From Pleurostoma richardsiae (lineage: Eukaryota > Ascomycota > Sordariomycetes > Calosphaeriales > Pleurostomataceae), in NCBI GenBank assembly GCA_030052745.1, contig JANBVO010000046.1, positions 215,524 to 279,523 of the forward strand: 64,000 bases of DNA, written 5' to 3'. This document shows positions 1 through 10,362 of the stretch, one piece after another. A program made the translations under genes and the position numbers. How positions within the stretch are numbered: the stretch's first letter is position 1; each line of letters opens with the position of its first letter. The notes under the pieces were generated by a model. It was not told where the DNA came from and ran no database searches. It saw only the letters and a program-made list of their open reading frames with translations.

Positions 1-456
1 CCCAAAATGGACATTCCTATGTTCCTAGGGGGTCTGTACCGAGTGACGGTAAAACCCTCCTCACTCCTCATAAAATCCTGTCACCTCCCCAACGCTTCTT
101 CCTCTTCTACATATACGGCAAACACCCTGCGCACTCCCTCCGTTGTGGTCTGTTCTTCTCTGCATTTCGATTTCTATCGTGCCTGTCTATCGTCGCGCCC
201 GGAGGTCAGTGCTGTTCCCCCCTGAGGACCCTTTGGGCCTCTTCGAGGATCCCACAAAAACAAGCCCCACCGTTATCGTCGTCTTTTTCTTTCCTCCATT
301 CATTCTCCTTCCTTTGGCCTCCCACCCATTGATCCCCTCACTCCGCTCCGCCTGCTGCATACTCGAATCCTTCAGTTAGAGCTGACATCCCGCAGTTCAC
401 TGCCGCCTCTGCCAAAGCGAATCTCTCCTGCTAATCTCACACATCTCCGCGACACA
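1..456 (+). promoter_or_regulatory. Upstream region and probable 5' leader of the AdoMet synthetase gene
   Basis: Pyrimidine-rich DNA typical of a fungal promoter and leader. Two short reading frames begin with ATG at 7 and 143. The second runs to 379 and ends before the main ATG at 457, so if the transcript starts early it could act as an upstream ORF. No protein signal is seen in either. The upstream neighbour lies outside the window. Confidence 0.5.
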
Positions 457-1778
457 ATGGCAAGCAACGGAGTCAACGGCACCGGCCACGCCGACCCTTC
501 CACCTGGAAGCACTACAATGAGGGCACCTTCCTCTTCACCGTAAGCCATCTCTCCCCGAACAGCCGTTCACTGGTCAGAGCTGACAGCGTCGCAGTCCGA
601 GTCCGTCGGCGAGGGCCACCCCGACAAGATTGCCGACCAGGTCTCCGACTCTATCCTAGACGCCTGCTTGAGAGAGGACCCCCTCTCCAAGGTCGCTTGC
701 GAGTCTGCCACCAAGACGGGCATGGTCATGGTCTTCGGTGAGATCACCACCAAGGCCAATATTGACTACCAGAAGACTGTCCGCGATGCGATCAAGGACA
801 TTGGCTACGACGACTCGTCAAAGGGCTTCGACTACAAGACTTTCAACCTGCTGGTTGCCATCGAAGAGCAGTCGCCCGATATTGCCCAGGGTCTGCACTA
901 CGAAAAGGCCCTCGAGGAGCTTGGTGCTGGTGACCAGGGTATCATGTTCGGCTATGCCACCGACGAGACCCCCGAACTCTTCCCTCTGACTCTGCTCCTG
1001 GCGCACAAGCTCAATGCCGCCATGTCTGCTGCTCGCCGCGATGGTACCCTCCCGTGGCTGCGACCCGACACTAAGACTCAGGTCACCGTCGAGTACAGAC
1101 ACGACAACGGCGCCGTCGTTCCCCAACGCGTGCACACCGTTGTCGTCTCCGCTCAGCACAGCGCGGATATCTCTACCGAGCAGCTGCGCAAGGAGATCAA
1201 GGAGAAGATCATCAAGAAGACTATCCCCGCCGAGTACCTCGATGACGAGACCATCTACCACGTATGTCTTTTCCCTCGTCTCTTTCCTGCTGAGCCAAGC
1301 ACTGACCAGCGTCAAGATCCAACCATCTGGCCTTTTCATCATTGGTGGTCCCCAGGGTGACGCCGGCTTGACCGGTCGCAAGATTATTGTTGACACCTAC
1401 GGCGGCTGGGGTGCTCATGGTGGTGGTGCTTTCTCGGGCAAGGACTTCTCTAAGGTCGATCGGTCTGCCGCGTACCTCGGCCGCTGGATCGCCAAGTCCC
1501 TCGTCGCCGCCGGCCTGGCTCGGAGAGCTCTCGTCCAGCTCTCCTACGCCATCGGCGTTGCTGAGCCCCTTTCCATCTATGTCGATACGTACGGCACCTC
1601 TGACAAGAACTCCGACGAGCTTGTGCAGATCATCCGCGACAACTTCGATATGAGACCCGGTGTCATTGTCAAGGAGCTGGATCTGGCCAAGCCCATCTAC
1701 CTCCAGACCGCCAAGAACGGCCACTTCGGTACCAACCAGAGCTTCAGCTGGGAGAAGCCCAAGCAGCTGAAGTTCTAA
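457..1778 (+). CDS. eth-1: S-adenosylmethionine synthetase (methionine adenosyltransferase), 3 exons, 403 aa
   Basis: It makes S-adenosylmethionine from methionine and ATP in the cytosol. Exons are 457-540, 596-1261 and 1317-1778; both introns are 55 nt. The ATP-binding GEGHPDK motif follows the first junction (residues 33-39). The signatures GAGDQG (138-143) and GGGAFSGKD (285-293) are intact, and the length matches eukaryotic enzymes. The second acceptor is taken at 1316, not at the CAG ending 1309, because only 1316 keeps the frame and restores the family sequence YHIQPSGLF. The symbol is that of the Neurospora gene, by family. Alternative acceptors are the only uncertainty; the identity is secure. 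Confidence 0.96.
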
Positions 1779-3262
1779 GCTGTGTATAGGCCAGCCTCAT
1801 GCGCGGGAGATTCAACTTCTTCCCTGCTGCACATTTTTCATGATTTGGCAGGATCATGATTACGAACCTTTTCATCTCGTTCTATACTCATGTCGCGAAC
1901 AAGGGAACTACAGGCGTACGGTTCTCAACAAACCCGGTTTAAGGAAAGACATGCGCATCTGATATTCTACGAAGGGGCCTCTAGACTCCTTACTACTTCT
2001 TCTGGCGTCGACTTCTGTTTTCCTCTACTTTTTTGCCCATTGACGGTGAAAATCGGATACAGGCCGTAAGGCTTGCAGATCAGCAAGCCGGCAGTTTATG
2101 AACTGACGGGAGCGGCGGCGTCTTTCAACAAAGACAACTTGCATGGGGAGGCGAGATGAACCCTTGCCTGACACGGCAGTTCGTCACATGCACTTTTTGC
2201 GATACCTCACGACGAAAGCATATTGGAATCGGCGTTAACGGGGAAACAAAAGAATTTCAACATACTTTTCTTTCCTGGTTCATAAGCCGATAATGTCTGA
2301 TACGCATCGCAGTTGGCTCGGGAGCTACGGAGAGCTATCTCGGAGAAGCGGTGGTTACTGTTGCCCATAGTTGCTGTTCTGTTGTCAGTTTGGGGTTCGC
2401 CTCAGCTGAGAGCGAGCATACTTGGTGGGAGTGTTTCAGGGATTGCTGATAGACACAAGAAGCTTATACGCACACATGCAGAATAGATGCACCGTTGCGT
2501 TAACTGGGCGGCGTGCCACAATGGGCAACATTGCCTCTGCGGTGGTCTGCTGCGAAACCTTGCCTTGTCACAGTCAACTCGCTGCATCATGTGCTGACAT
2601 GTTCTAGAGCTACCCCGGCCCAGCAGCCGGATAAGGCAGATGGTCAATGCCGCGTAACCAAGGCTTGAGAGTATTCAACGGCTGACCCTACCGTACACAC
2701 ACATAACAGTACCAGGCCTGAAAATCTTGGAGTTTAAGAAGCGACTCACCACATATACTCACTTGCAGTCATTGATCGTCACCACCATGTTTGCCCTGAG
2801 CACGTTGCGGAAGGCGGCAGGCATCATGGGTGCTAGCCTACCTACCGTTCTCGTTCAGAACACCTAGCACTCTCTCCTGAGAAGCTGCCTCCTGGCTGCC
2901 TTGGCCGTGCCGAGCAGCTATCTGATCGGGTCTTGAGTCCTGCCTGCCGCGTGTACAGTTCGCGTGAGGACATATAGTTGGGAGTTGCTTCGGGTCTTAC
3001 CCCGAGACCAGCTAGTGACCCCTATGCAGGTGTCAATACGCCACTCTTCGGGAGACTACGACGAGACGGAGCTGCCCTCCCCGCTGACAACTACAGGAGT
3101 TGTGGAAGCTGGGGACGTAATAAACAGAGAATTCTAAAATTAGGTACTAAGCGGAACAAAGCAGCAACCCACGTGCGGACTGGAAGATACAGGCCGCCTG
3201 ACCGGCGCCGGACTCGGTGAATTGGTTGTCGGACGTCCGTTCGGCACCAAGATCGGAATCGG

Positions 3263-3330
3263 CTGGATAAATTTCGAGCAATAAGTCTAACAGCGCCGGG
3301 CTCGACTGGATAAATTCGGTGCAATAAGTC
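3263..3330. repeat. Pair of imperfect 25-bp direct repeats
   Basis: Two copies start with CTGGATAAATT and end with GCAATAAGTC, at 3263-3287 and 3306-3330. They differ only at a few central bases and are spaced 43 bp start to start. They lie about 220 bp upstream of the secreted-protein gene at 3552. They could be regulator-binding sites or the remains of a repeat; nothing distinguishes these. Confidence 0.55.
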
Positions 3331-3437
3331 GCACACTGGGGGTCTATTCTGGGCAATTGAACGGCCCGGCATCAAATGACGAAGAGTCCAAATCTTCCCC
3401 AGGACTATTGGAGGTCAAAGGTATGAGGGAACAGACA

Positions 3438-3443
3438 TATAAA
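3438..3443 (+). promoter_or_regulatory. Candidate TATA box of the secreted NTF2-like gene
   Basis: The sequence TATAAA lies 109 bp upstream of the ATG at 3552, a plausible distance for a fungal core promoter. Start-site data are not available. Confidence 0.35.
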
Positions 3444-3551
3444 GAAGATTGACGCAACCGGTAGACAAGACCAGATGGCACTCAAGAACAGCGGCTTGCT
3501 TGGGACCGATCAATTGGTGTTCCAGACCACCTAGGGCACGGCATAAACAGA

Positions 3552-4061
3552 ATGAAGCTCCTTACTGCCATCTTTGCTGCCACGGCCTTCGCCTGCGCTA
3601 CTTTGGGCTACTACATCCGAGACACGCCCAAGGACTGTCTGACGCGCGACGAAGCCCAGAGCATCGTGGACGTGTACCAGAGGCTGATCGCGAACTACAC
3701 AAGCGACGACTGCGACAAGTACTGCGCCGACGAGTTCGTCGATGTGTCGGACAGCATCAACACTTTCCTTAACCAGCCGCTGGGCGGGCCGACCTTCGCG
3801 ACCAAAGAGATCTTCATGGAGGCGCAGACGTACAACCCGCCGTTCCCGCTTGTCGTGGAGTCGGTCGACGCCGTCGACTGCGACGTCATCGCGTTGCAAT
3901 GGCACGCGGCGTTCGGCGAGGCCAACAAGACCAGCAAGGGCATCACGATCCTGCACAACACCAAGGAGAAGGGGTACTGGCAGATCAAGGATATCTATGT
4001 CGAGTTCAACTCGCTGACTTGGCTGCTGGACATGGGCGGCAGCTATGTGTGGGAGGGCTAG
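3552..4061 (+). CDS. Small secreted NTF2-like domain protein, 169 aa, intronless
   Basis: Residues 1-19 form a signal peptide with a hydrophobic core. The mature part resembles the NTF2-like/SnoaL-like alpha-beta cone fold of small fungal secreted proteins: N-terminal helices (DEAQSIVDVYQRLIANY), then strands with WHAAFGE and YWQIKDIYVEF. It has four cysteines outside the signal (29, 54, 58, 110), enough for two disulfides, and N-glycosylation sequons at N48 and N125. There are no membrane segments. No catalytic residues can be assigned; NTF2-like folds serve as enzymes, carriers or binding proteins. It stands alone between two long gene-free stretches, and its size and secretion fit an effector-like or cell-surface role (inference). 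The start is the first in-frame ATG and begins the signal peptide. Confidence 0.82.
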   Translation: MKLLTAIFAATAFACATLGYYIRDTPKDCLTRDEAQSIVDVYQRLIANYTSDDCDKYCADEFVDVSDSINTFLNQPLGGPTFATKEIFMEAQTYNPPFPLVVESVDAVDCDVIALQWHAAFGEANKTSKGITILHNTKEKGYWQIKDIYVEFNSLTWLLDMGGSYVWEG

Positions 4062-5584
4062 ACAGAAAGGGGGGGGGGGAGCTGAAGAGTCGTTGTCTTG
4101 GCAGGGTGACACGGAGAACAATGGCAGGGGTCAGACGATGTCTTGTGTAGATTCCTACCTCCATACGGCCCTCCCTGAGGCAGTAACAAGCCACACTTCC
4201 GCCGAGGGTCTAGGACTCTACGAGATAGCTCTTCATGGCAGCGTGTGATATTCCCGTGTTACACCCCGTCACTCGCGCTTTGTGCCGAAAAGAAGATGAA
4301 TGAAGGAGGCGCTTCTGGGCTATTCTCATGCCCAAGAACGAAGGGGGAGGGTGGGCGGACCCCTTCCGCCGCCCGACGCCCAGGCTGTCTTCCCGTGACG
4401 GTATCTGTGAGAATGTTGACGCCATTGCGGCTTCTCGCTGCTGTTCTTTGTCCGAACTTACCGACCGGATGGATCGACTAACGGATACAGGGAAGTGGTG
4501 AGGAGCTGAAGTGCCGCAGTGACGAGGTGTTGTCAAGGTGTCGAGATGTGCCTGGAAAAGGGGAAAGTGACTTGGTCGGTACGTGAACTGAGGGACCCAA
4601 GTCCGCCAGAGTCGACAATAGGGAAGGGTGAGCCAATCAGCTAAGCCGAAATGGGTGCTGAATAGAGACCCACTCTTGACGACAATCGTAGAAAGGCCCC
4701 ACTCTGCGGGGGCTATGAAACGTTATTGACCTTCCACAATAGAAGCACAATAGGAAGAAGCCATCGAGGACAATAGGACGAAAACCCTGCCTCACACGGT
4801 TTTTTGCTCCATGTACTCCGTGAAAACCTTGTTGAATGGCACACGCGGGGTCGCCTGGGTGTACTTTTATCGCGACTGTGCCTTCCCTGTCTCGCAGATC
4901 CCTCTATTTCTAGGGCTTTGGTTGGTCAGGACGTCTGTCCCGCAGGCAAACAGAGTGTCGGTGCCGACTCTATTCAGGCCATTCACACCCGCCATTCAGG
5001 TTTGGATTCATCTTGTGCCACAATAGCCCAGTATCCAGAAAGTAACGCCGTGCATGAATCAGGAGGACCCCAAGGTGCCGGTTCCCGCGATGGCTGTCTG
5101 CATACTCTACAGGAAAAAGTCTGATTCATGACCTACCCTCAATAGCAAAGGGAGGAAAGGCTACCACTATCCCAGGGTATTACCCATTCATTACCCTATT
5201 TACACGTAGAGACACACTCTCTCGTTTGTCGTGATAATAAGCCCTCCTCTCTCCCCCTCTCCCACCCTTCTCTTCCCTCCAATTTCTTCTTCTTCTTCTT
5301 CTCTATTTGGACTTCTTCGCAGAAATATCCATCGACATCTTACTCGTTCTTGTCGATATCGCCTGCACAGAAATCCGGGATTCGACGAGCTAGGCAACAA
5401 TATTAGTGCTCCTCCCGTAGCTGATACACCAGCAAGACTTTCACCATCAACATCCCATCGAGCATCTTTCTCAGTCCTGCTCGTCTTTCAGCATTCAGAG
5501 CCCGTGACCTGCTCCCTCTAGGCAGCCGGTGCCATCCTCGGTCCAAGTCTCTGTCTAGGGTAACCAGCACTATATACCACCAAC
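4062..5584. other. Intergenic region, about 1.5 kb
   Basis: No gene is supported. The distal part (about 5220-5320) is a pyrimidine tract with a (TTC)6 microsatellite near 5284-5301, probably promoter or leader of the gene at 5585. A run of G residues sits near 4070, just after the preceding stop codon. Confidence 0.5.
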
Positions 5585-6184
5585 ATGGCTGAACAACCTC
5601 GCCAGCCGGGCATTCCAGCACAGGCACTTAAAGAGTCCTCACGCGCCCCGCCGACTCCGCCTCCAGCCTACGCTCCACCCCCACGACGCTTGCAAAACAG
5701 TCTGATTTCTCTCTTCAATCAACATCCCAATCTTGACATCCTGGACCAGCGTGGTGTGCAGCCCTCGCTCTTCCAGGAGGATAACGGAGAGGATGAGGAG
5801 GATGACACACAAGATATCTCCCCAATCGCGATCCGCATCTCCACCGCTGTCCGTATCTCGTCCAACAACAACCACGTCTCCCTGACAGCTACCCCAGCAG
5901 ACAAGGCCAGCGCTATTGCTGACGCCGTTGTGACTGCGATCAAGCAGGCGAGCTCGGCCAACTGTGGAATCCCGATGATCGACGAAGACGGACGCCCCAG
6001 GCCAATCCGAATTGAAGTTGACGCAGGTATAGACATCAACGGCACAGGGAACGTTGTGGGCAGCGAGGCGGTAGTCCACGAGATTGTCCGCGCGAGACTT
6101 GAAGCACGAAAGCGCACCTATGACCAAGCAGTTGGCGATGCTGCCGAACAAGCTTCGAGGGCTAAGAGGGCTCGTAGTGTCTGA
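5585..6184 (+). CDS. Conserved-looking hypothetical protein, 199 aa, intronless
   Basis: I do not recognise a named family. Residues 17-36 are proline-rich (PTPPPAYAPPP). An amphipathic segment (LQNSLISLFNQHPNLDIL) and an acidic patch (EDNGEDEEDD) follow. The middle is a compact alpha/beta-like region of alternating hydrophobic residues (IAIRISTAVRI, IRIEVDAGIDI) with an alanine-rich helix between. The C-terminus is basic (ARKRTYDQ, then RAKRARSV) and could be a bipartite nuclear localisation signal. No signal peptide or membrane segment is seen. The leader is pyrimidine-rich and the ATG has a good context (AACATGG). Coding potential is supported by codon regularity over the full length; function is unknown. 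Confidence 0.72.
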   Translation: MAEQPRQPGIPAQALKESSRAPPTPPPAYAPPPRRLQNSLISLFNQHPNLDILDQRGVQPSLFQEDNGEDEEDDTQDISPIAIRISTAVRISSNNNHVSLTATPADKASAIADAVVTAIKQASSANCGIPMIDEDGRPRPIRIEVDAGIDINGTGNVVGSEAVVHEIVRARLEARKRTYDQAVGDAAEQASRAKRARSV

Positions 6185-7186
6185 AGGCCAACCAACCTCG
6201 CTTGGTACATGATCATGACACCTTAATGACAGGCCTATGAGCGTTCATCTTTGCTGGTGGGATTCGGAGAAAGGTTCATCTCAAATATTGCATTACTCTA
6301 TTCGGCGCAAAGGTTGAGTTGGGAGACCACAAAGTAGGCCGAGTGGAAGACATGCTCGCTGGTTCATTTTTGCTTTCGTTTGGCTATGGGCATATGAGTT
6401 TGTCTGGAGAAAACAGCGGCTTAATAGGGAGGGATGCCTGCTGAACATCCCAGCGATTATCTGCTTTATTTAGTGGCGCGTTGGACCGGCGAAGCTGGTG
6501 AAAAGGAAAGGAAATTAGACAACCGTTCTTTCACCCTGGTCCCCGAGGTTGACTTGTTTCCCTCATGCTCGTGGCTCATTGGGATAGGAGATGAGCTACC
6601 ACGTCGATGCTCCCACAAGCTGTGATCCAGTGTCCGCCTATGCAAAATTGAATGTATATCCCGAAGTCTGAATGCAATCAGCGCTCTGACCGGCACAGAA
6701 CTGCACATACCCCCTAAATCGAGCTGCTGCTACTGCCGACTTCGCGTTACTTACAGATGAATAGAAGAGAGAGGACGATAGGCCCCAGTAGTTACCTCAG
6801 TTCAATTGCAAGAGGCGAGACACATATCTTGACAGACTCTATATTTCTTCTAGAAGTTGAGCCGAGAAGTTTGTGTCTTGCATTGCGGATCGCACGGAGC
6901 TGGCGCCGGACTGTTCGTTGCGGGACCGCCGATATAGAAGCCCCACGGCCCGCCGGCAGCCAATAGCACACTCCGCCACCAAACTGATCTCAACACCAGG
7001 TCTTGGTGAACATCAACATCACACTGACTATCAAGTCGAATCGAGGCGTGGAGCTGGGCCCCTTTGGGTAGATTAGCGAACTATTGGAGCGACGTCACGG
7101 ATCTGCGACACGTCCGGGGGTCAGCTGTGTGGATTCCCTTCGTCTCAGTCACGATTCTCTCCCGAACCCCCTAAACATCTCACAAA
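6185..7186. other. Intergenic region, about 1.0 kb
   Basis: It contains the 3' region of the 199-residue gene and the promoter of the PI-PLC-like gene. No exon or repeat is evident. Confidence 0.5.
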
Positions 7187-8593
7187 ATGGCGTCTCTCAC
7201 GATCCGCAACCTGACTGTCACGCCGCTAGAGCTCAAGCTCATTGAGCGCTTCGAGGGCACGCCCGCCCCTAAGCCGGGTGGGCTGGCGAGAATCAACAGC
7301 ACAATCACTGGCCTGTTTAACAGCACCAGCACGCCAACCGGCGGCGTCGTCCTCCGCGATGATCAGCCGGTCCTCCACCAGCAGGACGTGAGCGGCATAG
7401 TCGCCGGGCCTTTTGAGACCCGGCCGACGGATATCCGGGCCGCGGACCCGGGACGCGAGGTCATCCGACTGACCTTCGAGACTCCCGGCACCGACCATCG
7501 GTACGCCGTCGAAGTGCCGGGGCCCTCGCCGCGCAGCCTCGTGATGAAGCGGCTGGGCGGCGCACCGCACGAGCTGACGGCCGTGTACATCCCAACGGGC
7601 GCGCACTTGGCGGTCTACAGCTCGGCGAACCTCGCGCGGTGGATGGAGTCGCTGCATGACGACTACCCGCTGTCGGCGCTGTCCATCCCCGGCACACACA
7701 ACAGCCCGACCTGCCACGTCGCGCTGCCCTCGGTGAGGTGCCAGGCGGTCGGCGTGCGCGAGCAGCTGGACAACGGGGTGCGATTCCTCGACATCCGCGT
7801 CTCCGTCAGCCCGGACGGCGACGACCTGCCACTCGTCCACAGCGCCTTTCCCATCTCTCTGACGGGCAACAGGTACTTCCACGACATGCTGAAGGACCTG
7901 TACGCCTTCCTCGACGCGAACCCCTCCGAAGTGCTGCTCATGAGCGTCAAGCGTGAGGGCACCGGCCGCGGCACAGACCAGCAGCTGGGCAAGTACTTGC
8001 AGCGGCGCTACTGCGCTGGGGACGCAGCGCGGCGGTGGTTCACGGAGCCGCACATCCCGACGCTGGGCGAGGCGCGCGGCAAGATCGTCCTGATCAAGCG
8101 GTACATCGCGGACGCCAGCCAGAGCGGCTGGGGCATCGACGCCGCGGAGTGGCCAGACAACTGCGCCGACGGGACGGTCGGCGGCGGGCTGATCCGCGTG
8201 CAGGATTTCTACGAGGTCGACCAGGCCACCAACATCGAGAAGAAGGTCGAGCTGGCGCGCGCCCAGCTGGAGCGCGCCGGCCAGCAGCTTTTCGTCACCC
8301 CTGGCGTGAACGGTCCTTCCTCGGGGCATCTACCCTTCTTCGTCAACTTCTTGAGCGCGAGCAACTTCTTCAATGCCAGTTGCTGGCCCGAAAAGATCGC
8401 CGCTAAGGTGAATCCCGCGGTCATTGAGTACCTGTGCATGAGGCATGCAGAGCATGGCAAGGGTCCTGCGCAGCTCACCGTTGGAGACGCTGGGACGGGC
8501 ATCGTAGTGACGGACTGGGTGGGACACAATGGTGACTGGGACTTGATTCGGTGCATTGTTGGGTGGAATGCTAGACTACAACTCAAGCGCTAG
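7187..8593 (+). CDS. PI-PLC X-domain phosphodiesterase (bacterial-type phosphatidylinositol phospholipase C family), 468 aa, intronless
   Basis: Enzymes of this family cleave phosphatidylinositol or its glycans by two-histidine acid-base catalysis. The X domain starts near residue 150. It has the first catalytic-type His in SIPGTHNSP (H171), the conserved RFLDIRV segment (199-205), and the second His in LPLVHSAFP (H218). The motifs LLMSVKREG and GKIVLIKRY follow, as in other members. There is no Y domain, C2 domain or signal peptide, so it resembles the small bacterial-type enzymes, probably intracellular. Residues 1-150 form an extra beta-rich N-terminal part of unknown role. The gene has no introns and is more GC-rich than its neighbours, which could reflect past horizontal transfer or codon bias. 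Substrate is not predictable. Confidence 0.87.
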   Translation: MASLTIRNLTVTPLELKLIERFEGTPAPKPGGLARINSTITGLFNSTSTPTGGVVLRDDQPVLHQQDVSGIVAGPFETRPTDIRAADPGREVIRLTFETPGTDHRYAVEVPGPSPRSLVMKRLGGAPHELTAVYIPTGAHLAVYSSANLARWMESLHDDYPLSALSIPGTHNSPTCHVALPSVRCQAVGVREQLDNGVRFLDIRVSVSPDGDDLPLVHSAFPISLTGNRYFHDMLKDLYAFLDANPSEVLLMSVKREGTGRGTDQQLGKYLQRRYCAGDAARRWFTEPHIPTLGEARGKIVLIKRYIADASQSGWGIDAAEWPDNCADGTVGGGLIRVQDFYEVDQATNIEKKVELARAQLERAGQQLFVTPGVNGPSSGHLPFFVNFLSASNFFNASCWPEKIAAKVNPAVIEYLCMRHAEHGKGPAQLTVGDAGTGIVVTDWVGHNGDWDLIRCIVGWNARLQLKR

Positions 8594-10362
8594 AGGCGTA
8601 AGGGAAGCGAGCGCTGCAAAGCATTTACGAGTCCATATAGGCATAAACAGGAAGCATAGGCAGCGATACTTGAATATTCGAAATTGATCCATTCTCTAGT
8701 CTATCAGACAAGCTCAAAAAATAAAAAAACAGATCGGGCCTTATCAGAACTTGTATAGGTTAGCTTTGACTTCCGGACGGGGAATAGGCATTCTCAAAAT
8801 CATGACTCCTTCTCAGTTCTCCAAGGTGAATAGAACTTGCGTCGTCATGATGAACTCAGGATAGAACAGCACTAAATGGAAATCATCCGGAAGGGAGTTG
8901 ACGAATGCGTAGCAGGTATAAGAGGAATAACTCACAAGTACGGATTTCTCAGGTTGGAGTCTCGCAAAATCGTATTCATTACCTAGTCCTCAACGAGGAT
9001 TAGTACAGGATACCCATGTCGTAGACATCTCGAAAATCAATGACAGAGACAGCTTCAGGCTATCAACTGGTTAGTTTCCCTTTTGGTGAACAAGGGGAGC
9101 CGGAGACATACCTCATTAAATCAGATTTGTGTATAATGTGTTCATCTCTGACCATAGGCCAGATCAAACAGTGTGAATAACGTTCATCATAATGCTGAGA
9201 GAAAGAACTGTAACAGAAAATGCATTCAATGTACCTGCCACGACGGGTTAGTCAACAAGATCATGGACATGGCCATCGATCAACGTGATATCTCCGGAAG
9301 GCACAATCAGGTGACGAATTCTCAACAAGATGGCCAAGCTGGACATCTCCCACAAGGTGTACAGCCTCGCTTCAACGGGAGAACCGGCAAGGCATTCGTT
9401 CTGTCCGCCCGTTCGTTCAAACTTTCGTCATGGTACCCCAGGAAACAATGAAGGACAAGCTGGTATATTACCTGTTCGCAGAGAATATTAGCGCACTGTG
9501 AGCCAACTTAGGTTGATACAGCGATAAATGTATATTCGGTGTCCAATCAGACAAGGCTGAAACTTTTTGTAACATTGAGTCCACATATGATCTTCGGTTC
9601 GAGGAATCCCTGAATGTGTATTTTCCATCATAGGAGAAAGGATGCGCGACAACAGAATGGAATCCAACAAACCTTTTAAGAAGCAATTGCAAACGGTGAC
9701 GCGGCTGATGCTGTGGAGAAGGTGGACTACCTTTGATCATTGTCAGCTCAGGACCTCCGAGACACAAGGCACGTAGCAGCAGAAGCAGAGAGCTCTTGCT
9801 CAGGGTAATTCTAGAGTTATTTGAAGTCCCCATGGTGCTAGTAAGAATTGGATTGTTCGGTATGTATTCGTCATAGCAAGTAGAATAGGCGGAGATGAAG
9901 TGCAAGGGGCTTTTCTTACCTCTACCTCAGCAGCGCGAGCTGTGCTGACACTATGGTGCGTTGAAGATCTGTGAAGGAGGAAAGAAGATGGACGTTTGAG
10001 CTCGCGAAGAAAAGTTGGGGTTCAAAAAAATCTGTGGGCAGTTCCTCCGCGACAACGACCCGCAAGATGACTTACATAAGCGTGAGCTCAGCCACAGGAG
10101 AGACGCGAGTTACCGGAAATGCATATGGCTGTGTGTACGGCTGTTCCGGACTCGAATGCGGGGAACATCTGGTGTGGCGAATCTCAGTTGCCTTACAGTT
10201 GGAGAGATCTCTGGGACAGCGAAAGCTAGGGACGCCCCGATATAACCCGGGACTGGGCATCGCCCCCCCGTCCTCCCTTTCTCTTTCCTCTTTCTTCTTG
10301 CATTTTCATTCTCAACCCTTGAGGCTGAGGCCCACGCGAGACGGTATACGCAAGTTCTCACC
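8594..10362. other. Gene-poor stretch with weak, unresolved coding-like signals
   Basis: About 1.8 kb of lower-GC DNA. On the minus strand there are plausible splice signals, for example GTATGT with a CTAAC branch site between about 9110 and 9060, and a frame with a leucine-rich start near 9829-9780. On the plus strand 9240-9450 is also open in two frames. No frame gives a recognisable protein and no consistent exon chain could be built, so no gene is called. It may be a decayed gene or non-coding DNA. The end is the promoter of the gene at 10363. Confidence 0.35.

Larger units (their letters stand above)
1779..3551. other. Intergenic region, about 1.8 kb
   Basis: No convincing exon is seen on either strand; open frames are short and lack family signal. 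It holds the 3' region of the AdoMet synthetase gene, a pair of imperfect 25-bp direct repeats (3263-3287 and 3306-3330), and a TATAAA at 3438-3443 before the next gene. Confidence 0.5.

Noticed and set aside
818-1396. 192-codon minus-strand frame across the AdoMet synthetase gene
   Set aside because: Shadow of a strongly conserved coding exon on the plus strand.
7226-8329. 367-codon open frame on the minus strand
   Set aside because: It is antisense to the PI-PLC gene and arises from GC-rich third positions; its translation is Arg/Val/Ala-biased with no family signal.
9580-9615. TTCGGTTCGAGGAATCC resembling a tRNA T-arm
   Set aside because: No matching acceptor stem, D-arm or anticodon arm could be found around it; no tRNA gene is called anywhere in the window.
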